Source: Phycisphaerales bacterium UBA1926 (lineage in GTDB: Bacteria; Planctomycetota; Phycisphaerae; Phycisphaerales; UBA1924). From it: a stretch of 17,358 nucleotides of DNA. Below are positions 9,669-15,894 of the stretch, piece after piece (the first letter of the stretch is position 1; each line of letters starts with the position of its first letter). Under the pieces are notes generated by a model that saw only the letters and a program-made list of their open reading frames with translations, was not told the origin of the DNA and searched no databases. The position numbers were made by a program, and so were the translations under genes. Location of the stretch: positions 1-17,358 of the forward strand of contig DDFO01000019.1 of the NCBI GenBank assembly GCA_002337215.1. Reading direction: 5' to 3'.

Positions 9669-9696
9669 TGGACACCGCCCGCGTGCCGCCTACACT
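9669..9696 (+). promoter_or_regulatory. Probable promoter of the 111-aa protein gene
   Basis: TGGACA (9669-9674, five of six to the -35 consensus) is followed after 16 bases by TACACT (9691-9696, four of six to the -10). Transcription from about 9703 would give a ~97-nt 5' leader. That leader opens with a perfect CGGATC-CCAC-GATCCG hairpin (about 9706-9721). Confidence 0.5.
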
Positions 9697-9743
9697 TCTC
9701 GGCTCCGGATCCCACGATCCGAGGCGTACCGATTTCAGACCAT

Positions 9744-9774
9744 CCAGATCACCCCAGATCCTTCCGGATCCGGA
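9744..9774 (+). repeat. Helically phased CCRGATC repeats with palindrome in 5' leader
   Basis: Three 7-bp units CCAGATC, CCAGATC and CCGGATC start at 9744, 9754 and 9764, exactly 10 bp apart. The last lies inside a perfect 12-bp palindrome TCCGGATCCGGA (9763-9774). A further CCGGATC sits at 9705-9711. The array lies 26-56 bp before the ATG of the 111-aa gene and downstream of the predicted promoter. It could be a DNA operator or a structured mRNA leader; the sequence alone does not decide. Confidence 0.45.
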
Positions 9775-9799
9775 CATCTCTGCCGCGGGAATCTCGACC

Positions 9800-10135
9800 A
9801 TGTCCATCACAGCCGACCAGATCGATGCCAACGCCGTGGGCCAGACCCTCCGCTGCACCGTCGCCAAGGCCCCCAAGGCCAAGGGTGCCCAGGACACAAT
9901 CGCCCGCCTGATGCGGCTCGACCCGAGCAACGTCAAGAGCCTGCGTCGCGCCCAGCACCTCCGCGCCCGCCGGATGAACACCTACATCCGAGGCAACCGC
10001 GTCTGGCACAGCCGCGAGAAGGCCGCCCGCGTTGTCCGCGTCGCCAACGGCGCGACCTGGGACCTCCCGATGAACCCCTCCATCGCCGACGACCTCAAGT
10101 CCGTCGCGGGCTACCTGACCATCGAAAAGGCCTGA
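9800..10135 (+). CDS. Small basic protein of unknown function
   Basis: This 111-aa protein carries about 20 Lys/Arg against 9 Asp/Glu, with a dense basic patch around residues 54-79 (SLRRAQHLRARRM, then GNRVWHSREKAAR). No signal peptide or membrane helix is seen. The C-terminal segment SIADDLKSVAGYLTIEK looks like a helix followed by a strand. I chose the ATG at 9800; an in-frame start 117 bases upstream lies before the predicted transcription start and would add unconserved-looking sequence. The ribosome site is weak (GGGA about 10 bases upstream). The gene stands alone, with its own promoter and a strong terminator 36 bp downstream. Codons end almost entirely in C or G, with all Lys as AAG, suggesting high expression. 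A nucleic-acid-binding role is plausible from charge, but I do not recognise the family. Confidence 0.85.
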   Translation: MSITADQIDANAVGQTLRCTVAKAPKAKGAQDTIARLMRLDPSNVKSLRRAQHLRARRMNTYIRGNRVWHSREKAARVVRVANGATWDLPMNPSIADDLKSVAGYLTIEKA

Positions 10136-10170
10136 CTCTCAGGCCCGCGTGGGTCATTCATCAATCACCC

Positions 10171-10205
10171 AAAGGCACGGCCGTTCAGGCCGTGCTTTTC
10201 TTTTT
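10171..10205 (+). terminator. Intrinsic terminator after the 111-aa gene
   Basis: An 8-bp GC-rich stem GCACGGCC/GGCCGTGC closes a 5-base loop (GTTCA) and is followed by TTTTCTTTTT. An A-run precedes the stem, so it has weaker termination potential on the other strand as well. Confidence 0.9.
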
Positions 10206-10260
10206 GCCCGTTTCTTTCTCACGGCCCCGGCTCGGGAACCACGCCCCGCAACAATTCACC

Positions 10261-10773
10261 ATGATCCCAATCACAGCATCCCGATCGACGAACACCCTCG
10301 CCGTCGTCTCGATCGCGCTCCTCTGCTCCTCCCTTTCGCTGCTCCAGGCGTGCTCGAACGAGTCAGGCCAATCGTCCCGGCCCGACCCCACCGACTCGGC
10401 CACCTACGCCGAAGGCCAGGCTTACACCGTTCGCGGCGTGATCGTCCAACTCCCCGAGGCCGGCCCGCCGCCCAAGGAGTTCAAGATCCACCATGAGCAC
10501 ATCCCGAATTTCATCGGCGCCAGCGGCGAAGTCTTCGTCAACAACGACGCGTCCAAGACACCCGGCATGCGCTCGATGGTGATGGCCTTCCCGAATCTCG
10601 CTCCCACCATCTCGCTCGATGACTTCGCCGTCGGAGACAAGATCGAGTTCGAGTTCCTCGTGCGCTGGGACGCGAACGCCGCCGGCGACCGCACCCCAAC
10701 CTGGCTCGTCAACGCGATGACCAAGCTCCCTGCCGACACCGAGATCTCATTCGAGAACAAACCCGTTCCCTGA
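10261..10773 (+). CDS. CusF-like copper-binding lipoprotein (predicted)
   Basis: The 170-aa product has a lipoprotein signal: a hydrophobic stretch at 12-29, then LLQAC with Cys31 as the likely lipidated residue. After a Ser/Pro linker, the domain at 54-165 looks like the small CusF/YdeI-type beta barrel. It has VRGVIVQLP, EFKIHHEHIPNF (His77, 78 and 80), RSMVMAFPN (Met106 and 108) and VGDKIEFEF. In CusF homologues the His/Met residues bind Cu(I) or Ag(I) in the periplasm, and the MxMxF and GDKVxFxF blocks are characteristic. I chose the ATG at 10261 because it gives a clean signal peptide; the in-frame ATG at 10192 lies inside the preceding terminator. The ribosome site is poor and no promoter is obvious. 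No efflux or Sco genes are adjacent, so the partner is unknown. Confidence 0.8.
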   Translation: MIPITASRSTNTLAVVSIALLCSSLSLLQACSNESGQSSRPDPTDSATYAEGQAYTVRGVIVQLPEAGPPPKEFKIHHEHIPNFIGASGEVFVNNDASKTPGMRSMVMAFPNLAPTISLDDFAVGDKIEFEFLVRWDANAAGDRTPTWLVNAMTKLPADTEISFENKPVP

Positions 10774-10834
10774 TCGGTCGTAACGTCAGTCGCCCCATCC
10801 CGATGCGCGGCGTAATCACCCGATCTGAGCGCAG

Positions 10835-10866
10835 AAAAAAACCCGGCACCCGACTACTTTGCCGGG
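10835..10866 (-). terminator. Strong minus-strand intrinsic terminator
   Basis: Read on the minus strand, a 7-bp stem CCCGGCA/TGCCGGG (10860-10866 with 10842-10848) with an 11-base loop is followed by seven T residues (10835-10841). It faces the minus-strand region upstream (10867-11997), not the plus-strand lipoprotein gene. It lies about 235 bp beyond the UDG stop, which suggests it ends a separate RNA or a long 3' UTR. Confidence 0.85.
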
Positions 10867-11020
10867 CGCCGAGTCTCGTGGGGGTCGGGTTCAAGCGATC
10901 CGATCCAAAGAACCGGTCAGGCCTGCCTTCACGTGGTTTCCCACCAGCCGGCTCTGATCGTGGCACCCGATACGCGGGCGTCCACAACGGGTTCCGCGGT
11001 GTTTCCTGAACAACCAAGAT
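10867..11020 (-). ncRNA. Candidate structured non-coding RNA or 3'-UTR RNA (unassigned)
   Basis: The minus strand folds by eye into a branched RNA. A closing helix GUUCAGG (11005-11011) pairs with CUUGAAC (10889-10895). Inside it, arm A has a GUGG/CCAC plus GCCCG/CGGGU stem with loop CGUAU (10956-10988). Arm B is an 8-bp helix AGAGCCGG (10948-10955) with CCGGUUCU (10909-10916), capped by a perfect GUGG-GAAA-CCAC tetraloop hairpin (10933-10944). The RNA runs straight into the terminator at 10835-10866, giving a 150-190-nt transcript. No good ORF or clear promoter is present. I looked for hallmarks of tmRNA, RNase P RNA, SRP RNA, 6S RNA and common riboswitches and found none. It could be a free RNA or a processed tail of the UDG mRNA. 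Confidence 0.45.
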
Positions 11021-11051
11021 TTTTTCGTTTTCCGCGTGAGTGAACTTCGGT

Positions 11052-11065
11052 GGCTCCGGTGAGCC
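11052..11065 (-). other. Short hairpin after the UDG gene
   Basis: The minus strand carries a perfect GGCTC-ACCG-GAGCC hairpin 36 nt after the UDG stop codon. It lacks a T-run, so it is not a standard intrinsic terminator. It may stabilise the mRNA end or separate the UDG message from the structured RNA below it. The rest of 10774-10834 and 11066-11100 shows nothing further. Confidence 0.4.
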
Positions 11066-11100
11066 GGCCCCCGATGCAGCAATCAGCCCGCATCACACGC

Positions 11101-11997
11101 TCAGCCGGGCAGCCCGAGCCGGTCCATGACCTGCTTGAGATCCGACCACACCGCCGCCCTGTTGTCGGCGGTATACGAGCGCAGCAGGTACGCGGGGTGA
11201 TACGTCGGCATCACCGCGATCGACGGGAACCCCGCATCGACCGGGACCAACGGCGCCGAAGGCGGGAACGCCGCCCACGTCCCGCGCATCGCCCCCATCG
11301 ACGAACTGTTCCCCAGCAGCAACTGGCCCGCCGACTTGCCCAGCGTCACGATCACCTCGGGCCCGACAATCCGGATCTGTTCATACAGATAGGGAGCGCA
11401 CAACCGCGCCTCCTCGATCGTCGGCGTCCGATTCCCCGGAGGCCGCGTCTTGAGCACGTTGGCGATGTACACCGACTCCCGGCTCAACCCCATCGCCACG
11501 ATCATCTTGTCGAGCAACTGCCCGCTCTTGCCGACGAAAGGCCGCCCAACCCGGTCCTCGTCCGCCCCCGGGGCCTCGCCCACGAACATCAATCTCGCTT
11601 CCGGGTCACCCTCGCCGAACACGATCGAGGTGTGCGCCGTCTCGAACCCCGCGTGCGGCTCGTCGGCCGCATAGCGGACCCGCAACGCCTCGAGCGCCTC
11701 GAACTTCGAGCCAACTGACGTCAAACCGTCTGACGCCGAACCGTCTGACGTCGAACGTTGATCCGGCAGCGGATCCGACCCGTCCCGAACGATCTCCTCC
11801 CCGAGCCCGCTCTCTTCCGGTCGATCAGCCCGAGCCCGGGCGCCGAGTGCATCCACCGGCTTCACCTCGGCAACGACAGAACCACCGGCGTCCCCGTAGC
11901 ACGGCACGAACCCTACCCCGAGCAGGGCACTGGTTTCCGCGTGCTGTTGGACCAGTCGCCGGAGTCTCTCCCCACCATCGGCCGGCCGATCAGCCAT
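11101..11997 (-). CDS. Uracil-DNA glycosylase, family 4 (UDGa)-type, cysteine-poor
   Basis: The 298-aa product would excise uracil from DNA, the first step of base-excision repair. Family blocks are VFGEGDPEARLMFVGEAPG (126-144), EDRVGRPFVGKSGQLLD (147-163), ANVLKTRPPGNRTP (179-192), VIVTLGKSA (215-223) and the HPAYLLR motif (H267). Typical UDGa has four [4Fe-4S] cysteines: a CxxC before VFGEG, one in VxKCRPP, and one in the next helix. Here the CxxC is replaced by VRYAADEPHAG, the third position is Thr184, and only Cys200 remains. A poorly conserved N-terminal extension (1-97) includes a 15-bp tandem repeat. I chose the ATG at 11997, which overlaps the stop of the YtxH-like gene by 8 bp; an upstream in-frame start adds 31 Arg-rich residues that read as the shadow of that gene. 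Confidence 0.9.
   Translation of the reverse strand: MADRPADGGERLRRLVQQHAETSALLGVGFVPCYGDAGGSVVAEVKPVDALGARARADRPEESGLGEEIVRDGSDPLPDQRSTSDGSASDGLTSVGSKFEALEALRVRYAADEPHAGFETAHTSIVFGEGDPEARLMFVGEAPGADEDRVGRPFVGKSGQLLDKMIVAMGLSRESVYIANVLKTRPPGNRTPTIEEARLCAPYLYEQIRIVGPEVIVTLGKSAGQLLLGNSSSMGAMRGTWAAFPPSAPLVPVDAGFPSIAVMPTYHPAYLLRSYTADNRAAVWSDLKQVMDRLGLPG
11711..11755 (-). repeat. 15-bp tandem repeat in the UDG linker
   Basis: Three 15-bp copies (11711-11725, 11726-11740, 11741-11755; unit CCGTCTGACGTCGAA in plus-strand reading) lie in the UDG N-terminal extension. Units 2 and 3 differ at one base, and units 1 and 3 at three. They are in frame and encode TSDGS-ASDGL-TSVGS, so copy number can change without a frameshift. 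Confidence 0.8.
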
Positions 11998-12328
11998 CCG
12001 TCGGGTCCGCAGGCGGCGTGGTCTTATTCTCCTCGGCGACATCATCGAGCAACGCACCCGCGTCGTCCGCGGCGTCCTCAAGACCGTCACCCGCGTCCTC
12101 GATCGCCTCGCCCACCTGGTCGATCAACTCGCGACCGCCCCGTTCGAGGTTCTCCGCTTCCCGATCAGCCCGATCCACGACCCCCTCAGACCGGTCCGGA
12201 TCGACATCGATCCTCGGCGAATCGATCACCTCGAGCGCGACAAACGCCGTCGCGGCACCGACAATCACACCCAGAACGAGGCCCGGGAGGAAACCACCCG
12301 CACCGGACTTCTTGGCTCCGTCACCCAT
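11990..12328 (-). CDS. YtxH-like single-span membrane protein
   Basis: This 112-aa protein has a Gly-rich membrane helix near the N-terminus (about 12-34, GFLPGLVLGVIVGAATAF) and then a strongly acidic helical tail (40-105) rich in Asp, Glu and Ala. This matches the general layout of YtxH/gas-vesicle GvpP-like small stress proteins, an assignment by architecture only. I chose the ATG at 12328, with GGAG 6 bases upstream; the longer in-frame frame adds 39 residues that read as Arg-rich non-coding sequence. Its stop overlaps the UDG start by 8 bp, so the two are probably translated in a coupled way. The ~200-bp gap upstream has no clear promoter. Confidence 0.75.
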   Translation of the reverse strand: MGDGAKKSGAGGFLPGLVLGVIVGAATAFVALEVIDSPRIDVDPDRSEGVVDRADREAENLERGGRELIDQVGEAIEDAGDGLEDAADDAGALLDDVAEENKTTPPADPTDG

Positions 12329-12437
12329 CGTTTGCTCCACATCGCGGGGCGTTGCCCGCGTCCGAATCGACCACAGAGACCCTTCGCCGCGCCGGTTCCG
12401 AGGCGCGGTACGTCTGAATGGTATCGGATCATCGACG

Positions 12438-12455
12438 CCCGGCAATCAAGCCGGG
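12438..12455 (-). other. Hairpin between the 66-aa and YtxH-like genes
   Basis: A CCCGGC-TTGATT-GCCGGG stem-loop (6-bp stem) lies in the 199-bp gap after the 66-aa gene. It has no T-run, so termination here is uncertain. Nothing else recognisable was seen in 12329-12527. Confidence 0.3.
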
Positions 12456-12527
12456 GCGAGATCCAGCCAGACCCGAAGCGACGTCAATTCACAAGATACC
12501 CGCCAATTCTGGCGTCCAATCAGCAAT

Positions 12528-12728
12528 CTACAAGGACCGCGAGATCGATCGCATCCGGTCGAGCCATCTGGCGTAGTCGATCATCGCGTGCAGCCGCGCC
12601 GTCCGAGTGAGCCCGCCGCCACGGCCCTCGGCCGTCTCACGCCGCCACGCCCAGTACGCTCCGCCCAGCCGAAACCGGGACTTCGCGACCATCAGCAGCA
12701 ACAGGACAAGACCCCGGATCGTGCTCAC
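12528..12728 (-). CDS. Small 66-aa protein coupled to the epimerase gene
   Basis: This short protein has a hydrophobic N-terminal segment (about 5-15, IRGLVLLLLMVA) followed by an Arg-rich, probably helical remainder (RFRLGGAYWAWRRE, then RLHAMIDYARWLDRMRSI). The GTG start at 12728 overlaps the epimerase TGA by 4 nt (GTGA), a standard coupling arrangement and the main reason to accept so small an ORF. I do not recognise the family. It may be a membrane-peripheral accessory of the epimerase's pathway, but that is only inferred from position. Confidence 0.65.
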   Translation of the reverse strand: MSTIRGLVLLLLMVAKSRFRLGGAYWAWRRETAEGRGGGLTRTARLHAMIDYARWLDRMRSISRSL

Positions 12729-13765
12729 GCCTCACCCCGTTCGCGGGCCCCACTCGCCGCTGCTGCCCCACCGCGCCACCAGTCCAGCGTCAGCCCAAGC
12801 CCCTCGTCAAAATCGGAGACAACGCGGTACCCGATCGCCTCGCGCGCCGCGTCGATGTCCGCGAGCGAGTGCTTCACCTCGCCCATCCGCTCGGGCGCCT
12901 CCACCGCGTCCGAGGCCGGGCGACCGAACGCCGCGAGCACCCGCTCGGCGAGTTCACGCACCGTCGTCCGCGTCCCGGTGCCGATGTTGAGCACCCGTCC
13001 CGCGAGCGGCGCGGTCGACGCCCCCGCGAGCAGATTCGCCAACACCGCGTTGCCCACGTACGTGAAGTCGCGGCTCTGATCGCCCCCACCGTTCAGCGTC
13101 AAGGGTTCGCCACGCATCGCCGCCTCGACAAACTTCGGAATCACCCCCGAATAAGGCGACCCGGACCGCTGCCGAGGCCCGAAGATATTGAAGTACCGCA
13201 GGCTCACGGTGCTCATCCCGTAACTCTCCGCGTACGCCTGCATCAGCCGCTCCCCCGCGACTTTGCTCGCCGCGTAGGGCGAAAGCGGCGAGGGCAGCAT
13301 CGCCTCGGTCACCGGGAGCGTCGTCGCGTTGCCGTACGCCGAACTCGACGCGCTGAAGATCACCCGCTTCACGCCCGCGTGCCGCGCCGCTTCGAGCACC
13401 CGGATCGTCCCCGTCGCATTGACTTCCCAGCTCCGCGTCGGGTTCTCGATCGAACGGGGGACCGAGCAGACCGCGCCCAGGTGGAACACCACCGAGGCGG
13501 GCCCGATCGCGTGCTCCACCGCTTCCGGCTCGAGCACCGAGCCGTGCACGAACCGCACACGGGCGGGCTCAAGCTCGATCAGCCCCGACAGATGCTCCAG
13601 ATCCGCGTTCGAAAGATCGTCGATCACCGTCACGGATGCGCCCAGACGGACGAGCGCATCGACCAGGTGCCCGCCGATGAACCCCGCGCCGCCGGTTACG
13701 CACACCCGCCGATCGCGATAGCGCGGCTCGAGTTCCCGGACAATCTCTGTGGGCAGACGGATCAC
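12725..13765 (-). CDS. NAD-dependent sugar-nucleotide epimerase (extended SDR; UDP-GlcNAc 4-epimerase-like)
   Basis: The 346-aa product is an extended short-chain dehydrogenase/reductase. It has the NAD-binding TGGAGFIG (24-31), acidic residues D49-D50 after strand 2, FHLGAVCSV (94-102), the SASSSAYG segment with catalytic Ser near 140, catalytic Tyr164 and Lys168 (YAASK), and RYFNIFGPRQ (190-199). The SSSAYG...LPSPLSPYAASK context resembles the WbpP/TviC group of UDP-GlcNAc/GalNAc 4-epimerases, though dTDP- or UDP-glucose epimerization cannot be excluded. It would supply sugars for surface polysaccharide. The GTG at 13765 places the Rossmann fold 20 residues from the N-terminus, as usual; the ribosome site is weak. 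It follows the dockerin-protein gene by 59 bp with no terminator seen. Confidence 0.92.
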   Translation of the reverse strand: MIRLPTEIVRELEPRYRDRRVCVTGGAGFIGGHLVDALVRLGASVTVIDDLSNADLEHLSGLIELEPARVRFVHGSVLEPEAVEHAIGPASVVFHLGAVCSVPRSIENPTRSWEVNATGTIRVLEAARHAGVKRVIFSASSSAYGNATTLPVTEAMLPSPLSPYAASKVAGERLMQAYAESYGMSTVSLRYFNIFGPRQRSGSPYSGVIPKFVEAAMRGEPLTLNGGGDQSRDFTYVGNAVLANLLAGASTAPLAGRVLNIGTGTRTTVRELAERVLAAFGRPASDAVEAPERMGEVKHSLADIDAAREAIGYRVVSDFDEGLGLTLDWWRGGAAAASGARERGEA

Positions 13766-13824
13766 GCCCGATGGTACCCGCCCAACGGGTCGCGAACCGC
13801 CAGAATCACCCGCTCATCGCCGAC

Positions 13825-15711
13825 TCAGGGGCAGCCCGCCGAGAACGCGCCGACAAACACGCCGATATCCGAAAGATCCCACACGCCGAAGGGCTCGGCG
13901 ACGTCCGCGATCGGGTCGTTGCCGGTGAAGCCCGTCACGAACGCGTTGATATCCGCAAGATCGAGCACGCCGAACGGCGCCGCGATGTCCGCCGCGCAGG
14001 GCGACGCGACCAGCGAAAACTTCGCGATCCGCGTGTCCCACCCGATGCCGCTCTCCTGCGTCTGCCCGATGGCCCAGAACGTCTGCCCGTCCACGGGATC
14101 GACCGTCGCGTCGTAGTAATCGCCCCACCGCTGCCCGGAATCACTCCCGAGCGACGCGGAACTCTGCCGCACGAGCACCGGGTCGCCCATCTCGCCCGCC
14201 GGGTCGCCGGCCTTCCGGGCTGTCACCCAGAACCGGATCCGCTGGTTCGACGAACTCGTCCCGTACGCCAGCGCCACCGCGCCCGCTTCGTTGACCGCGA
14301 CGGTCGGAAAGAACCCCTCGATCCCGGCACCCGGGTCCACCGTCCCCGACTGCGCCAGCGTCGGGAACGACCCGTTCGGCCAGCCCCGCAGATCGATCTC
14401 GTACCACCGGGGCTTCGCGACCCCACCGACCGACACCGCGTGGGCCGCGTACAGGTTCCCGTCGCGCCACGCCGCGTTCATGATCCGGATGTTGAGCGCG
14501 AAGATCGACCCCCCGCCCTGCGTCGGCACCTCGCCCGCGCTGCCGTGGTTGGGCACCGCGACGCTCAGCGACCGCAACTGCGGGTTCCCGATCGGGTCCT
14601 CGATCGAGTACACCTCGAGCGACGACCCGCCGTTGGTCTGCACGAAGTACGCCGCGCCGCCGTCGCTCACGTTATCGCCGTAGTGCTGCGCCGCCTGGAC
14701 GGACGCGCCGCCCCCGTCACGCGTCGTGAAGAAGTTCACCGGATCGCCAACGAGCATGTCAGACTTGTCGAACACACGGAACCCGACGCCGCCGAACCCG
14801 CCGCTGTTCAACGGGAACAGGTTGCTGGTGACGTAGTACGCCTCGCCGTCGTAGCCGAACCCGGGGTAATCCCACCAGTAGTCGTTCCCGCTGATCTCCG
14901 TGACCGCGTCGGTGCGGTACTTGTACCAGACCCCGTTCGGATCGGCGTCGTCCGAGACCGCGATCGTCACGTACGCCGTGCTCGAGTAGACCTCGAGCGC
15001 CAGCACCACAAACCGCCCCGCCTCATGGTCATAGAAGCACTTGGGGTCGAACGCGAAGTTCCCCGCCCCGATCGGCTCGAAGAACCCGGGCGAGCCCTGG
15101 CTCCCCAGGATCTGCTCGAACTGCAGCGTCCCCGACTTGGTGTAGAACGCAAGCGACTGGTTCACCGTCACCACCACATGGTTCGGGCCCACCGCCAGCG
15201 TCGGATCCGGCGGGACCCACCCCGTCCGATCGATCCCGCTGAACTCGCTCACGCTGTCCGCGTCCACGACCGGTTCGCCCGATGTCCCGCCCATCTGGAA
15301 ATTCTGCAGCGACCGCTCTGGATCCTCCGCCTGGAACGCGGGCCGCTGGTGAGGCGGAAGGTGCACCTTCACCCGGCGAGCATCGGCCGGATCGACCACC
15401 GCCGGCGCGATCTGCGGATCGAACACCCGCGTGTCGATCACCGTCGCCGTCGCCGACCCGCGCACGAAAACGCCCTCCTCGCTGAGGTCCGCGATCTCGC
15501 GATCAGCAGGGAGCGGGAACGGATCGACAAGCAGCCCGCGATCGGCGACCGGGAAGGCACGGACCGGGACCATCCGCGCCGGCTCGACAGCAGGCCCTCC
15601 GACATCCGAAGCCGTGCGCTCACCGCTCACCGAGCAGCCCGCACCAAACCCCGCGACAACCACAGTTCCCGCGAAGGCGAGACCGACACCAACGACACGC
15701 AACGGCTTCAT
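13825..15711 (-). CDS. Secreted/surface protein with C-terminal GC-type dockerin
   Basis: The 628-aa product begins with an export signal (hydrophobic 5-22, then GFGAGC with Cys26). The -3 residue is not Leu, so lipidation is possible but uncertain. A linker (27-160) leads to a large beta-rich region (about 165-565) with propeller-like blocks: VPPDPTLAVGPNHVVVTVNQ, FDPKCFYDHEAGRFVVLAL, DYWWDYPGFGYDG and QRWGDYYDATVDP. No catalytic motif is recognised. Residues 571-628 form a planctomycete 'GC-type' dockerin of two ~28-aa repeats flanked by Cys572 and Cys627, ending in AGCP. In Phycisphaerae such tails sit on many secreted proteins and presumably anchor or sort them. The ATG at 15711 has an AAGGGG site 8 bases upstream. 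The 183-bp gap upstream shows no clear promoter or terminator. Confidence 0.88.
   Translation of the reverse strand: MKPLRVVGVGLAFAGTVVVAGFGAGCSVSGERTASDVGGPAVEPARMVPVRAFPVADRGLLVDPFPLPADREIADLSEEGVFVRGSATATVIDTRVFDPQIAPAVVDPADARRVKVHLPPHQRPAFQAEDPERSLQNFQMGGTSGEPVVDADSVSEFSGIDRTGWVPPDPTLAVGPNHVVVTVNQSLAFYTKSGTLQFEQILGSQGSPGFFEPIGAGNFAFDPKCFYDHEAGRFVVLALEVYSSTAYVTIAVSDDADPNGVWYKYRTDAVTEISGNDYWWDYPGFGYDGEAYYVTSNLFPLNSGGFGGVGFRVFDKSDMLVGDPVNFFTTRDGGGASVQAAQHYGDNVSDGGAAYFVQTNGGSSLEVYSIEDPIGNPQLRSLSVAVPNHGSAGEVPTQGGGSIFALNIRIMNAAWRDGNLYAAHAVSVGGVAKPRWYEIDLRGWPNGSFPTLAQSGTVDPGAGIEGFFPTVAVNEAGAVALAYGTSSSNQRIRFWVTARKAGDPAGEMGDPVLVRQSSASLGSDSGQRWGDYYDATVDPVDGQTFWAIGQTQESGIGWDTRIAKFSLVASPCAADIAAPFGVLDLADINAFVTGFTGNDPIADVAEPFGVWDLSDIGVFVGAFSAGCP
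13828..13992 (-). repeat. Two dockerin repeats at the end of the secreted protein
   Basis: Two protein repeats with a period of 28 residues (574-600 and 602-628) share the pattern AD(I/V)AxPFGVxDLxDIxxFVxxF. At DNA level the copies lie at about 13912-13992 and 13828-13908. The Asp/Asn-rich calcium loop of classical dockerins is replaced by AxPFG. Confidence 0.75.
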
Positions 15712-15894
15712 GAAATCCCCTTCACTTGCTCGATCACTCGCTCAACAGAGAACCGACCCGACACGAAAGCACCAGAACGGCGCGGCAGAATCGCCCGAGG
15801 TGTCGCCCGATCCGCACACGACACCACGTCGGATCCCAGCCCAGTATGCAAATTCGCGACACTCCCCGCTCATCCCGACCACGCAAACGCCCCT

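Noticed and set aside
8166..9911. 581-aa plus-strand ORF
   Set aside because: Antisense to the MEMO gene and then running in another frame into the 111-aa gene; composition is typical of a shadow frame.
10835..10866. Terminator of the plus-strand CusF-like gene
   Set aside because: The T-run follows the stem only on the minus strand; on the plus strand it is an A-run before the stem.
10885..10905. tRNA-like GGGTTCAAGC segment on the plus strand
   Set aside because: It resembles a T-loop, but the flanking bases do not form the 5-bp T-stem and no anticodon arm or acceptor stem surrounds it.
10867..11020. 6S RNA, SRP RNA, RNase P RNA or tmRNA as the identity of the structured segment
   Set aside because: There is no long end-to-end helix with a central bubble, no GGAAGGA-type SRP loop, no RNase P core segment, and no tRNA-like 3' end. 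It is kept as an unassigned RNA.
12869..14116. 415-aa plus-strand ORF
   Set aside because: Opposite the epimerase and the dockerin protein; Arg/His-rich with no motif.
15712..15894. CATACT -10-like element upstream of the dockerin gene
   Set aside because: No acceptable -35 sequence lies at the right distance, so a promoter cannot be supported.
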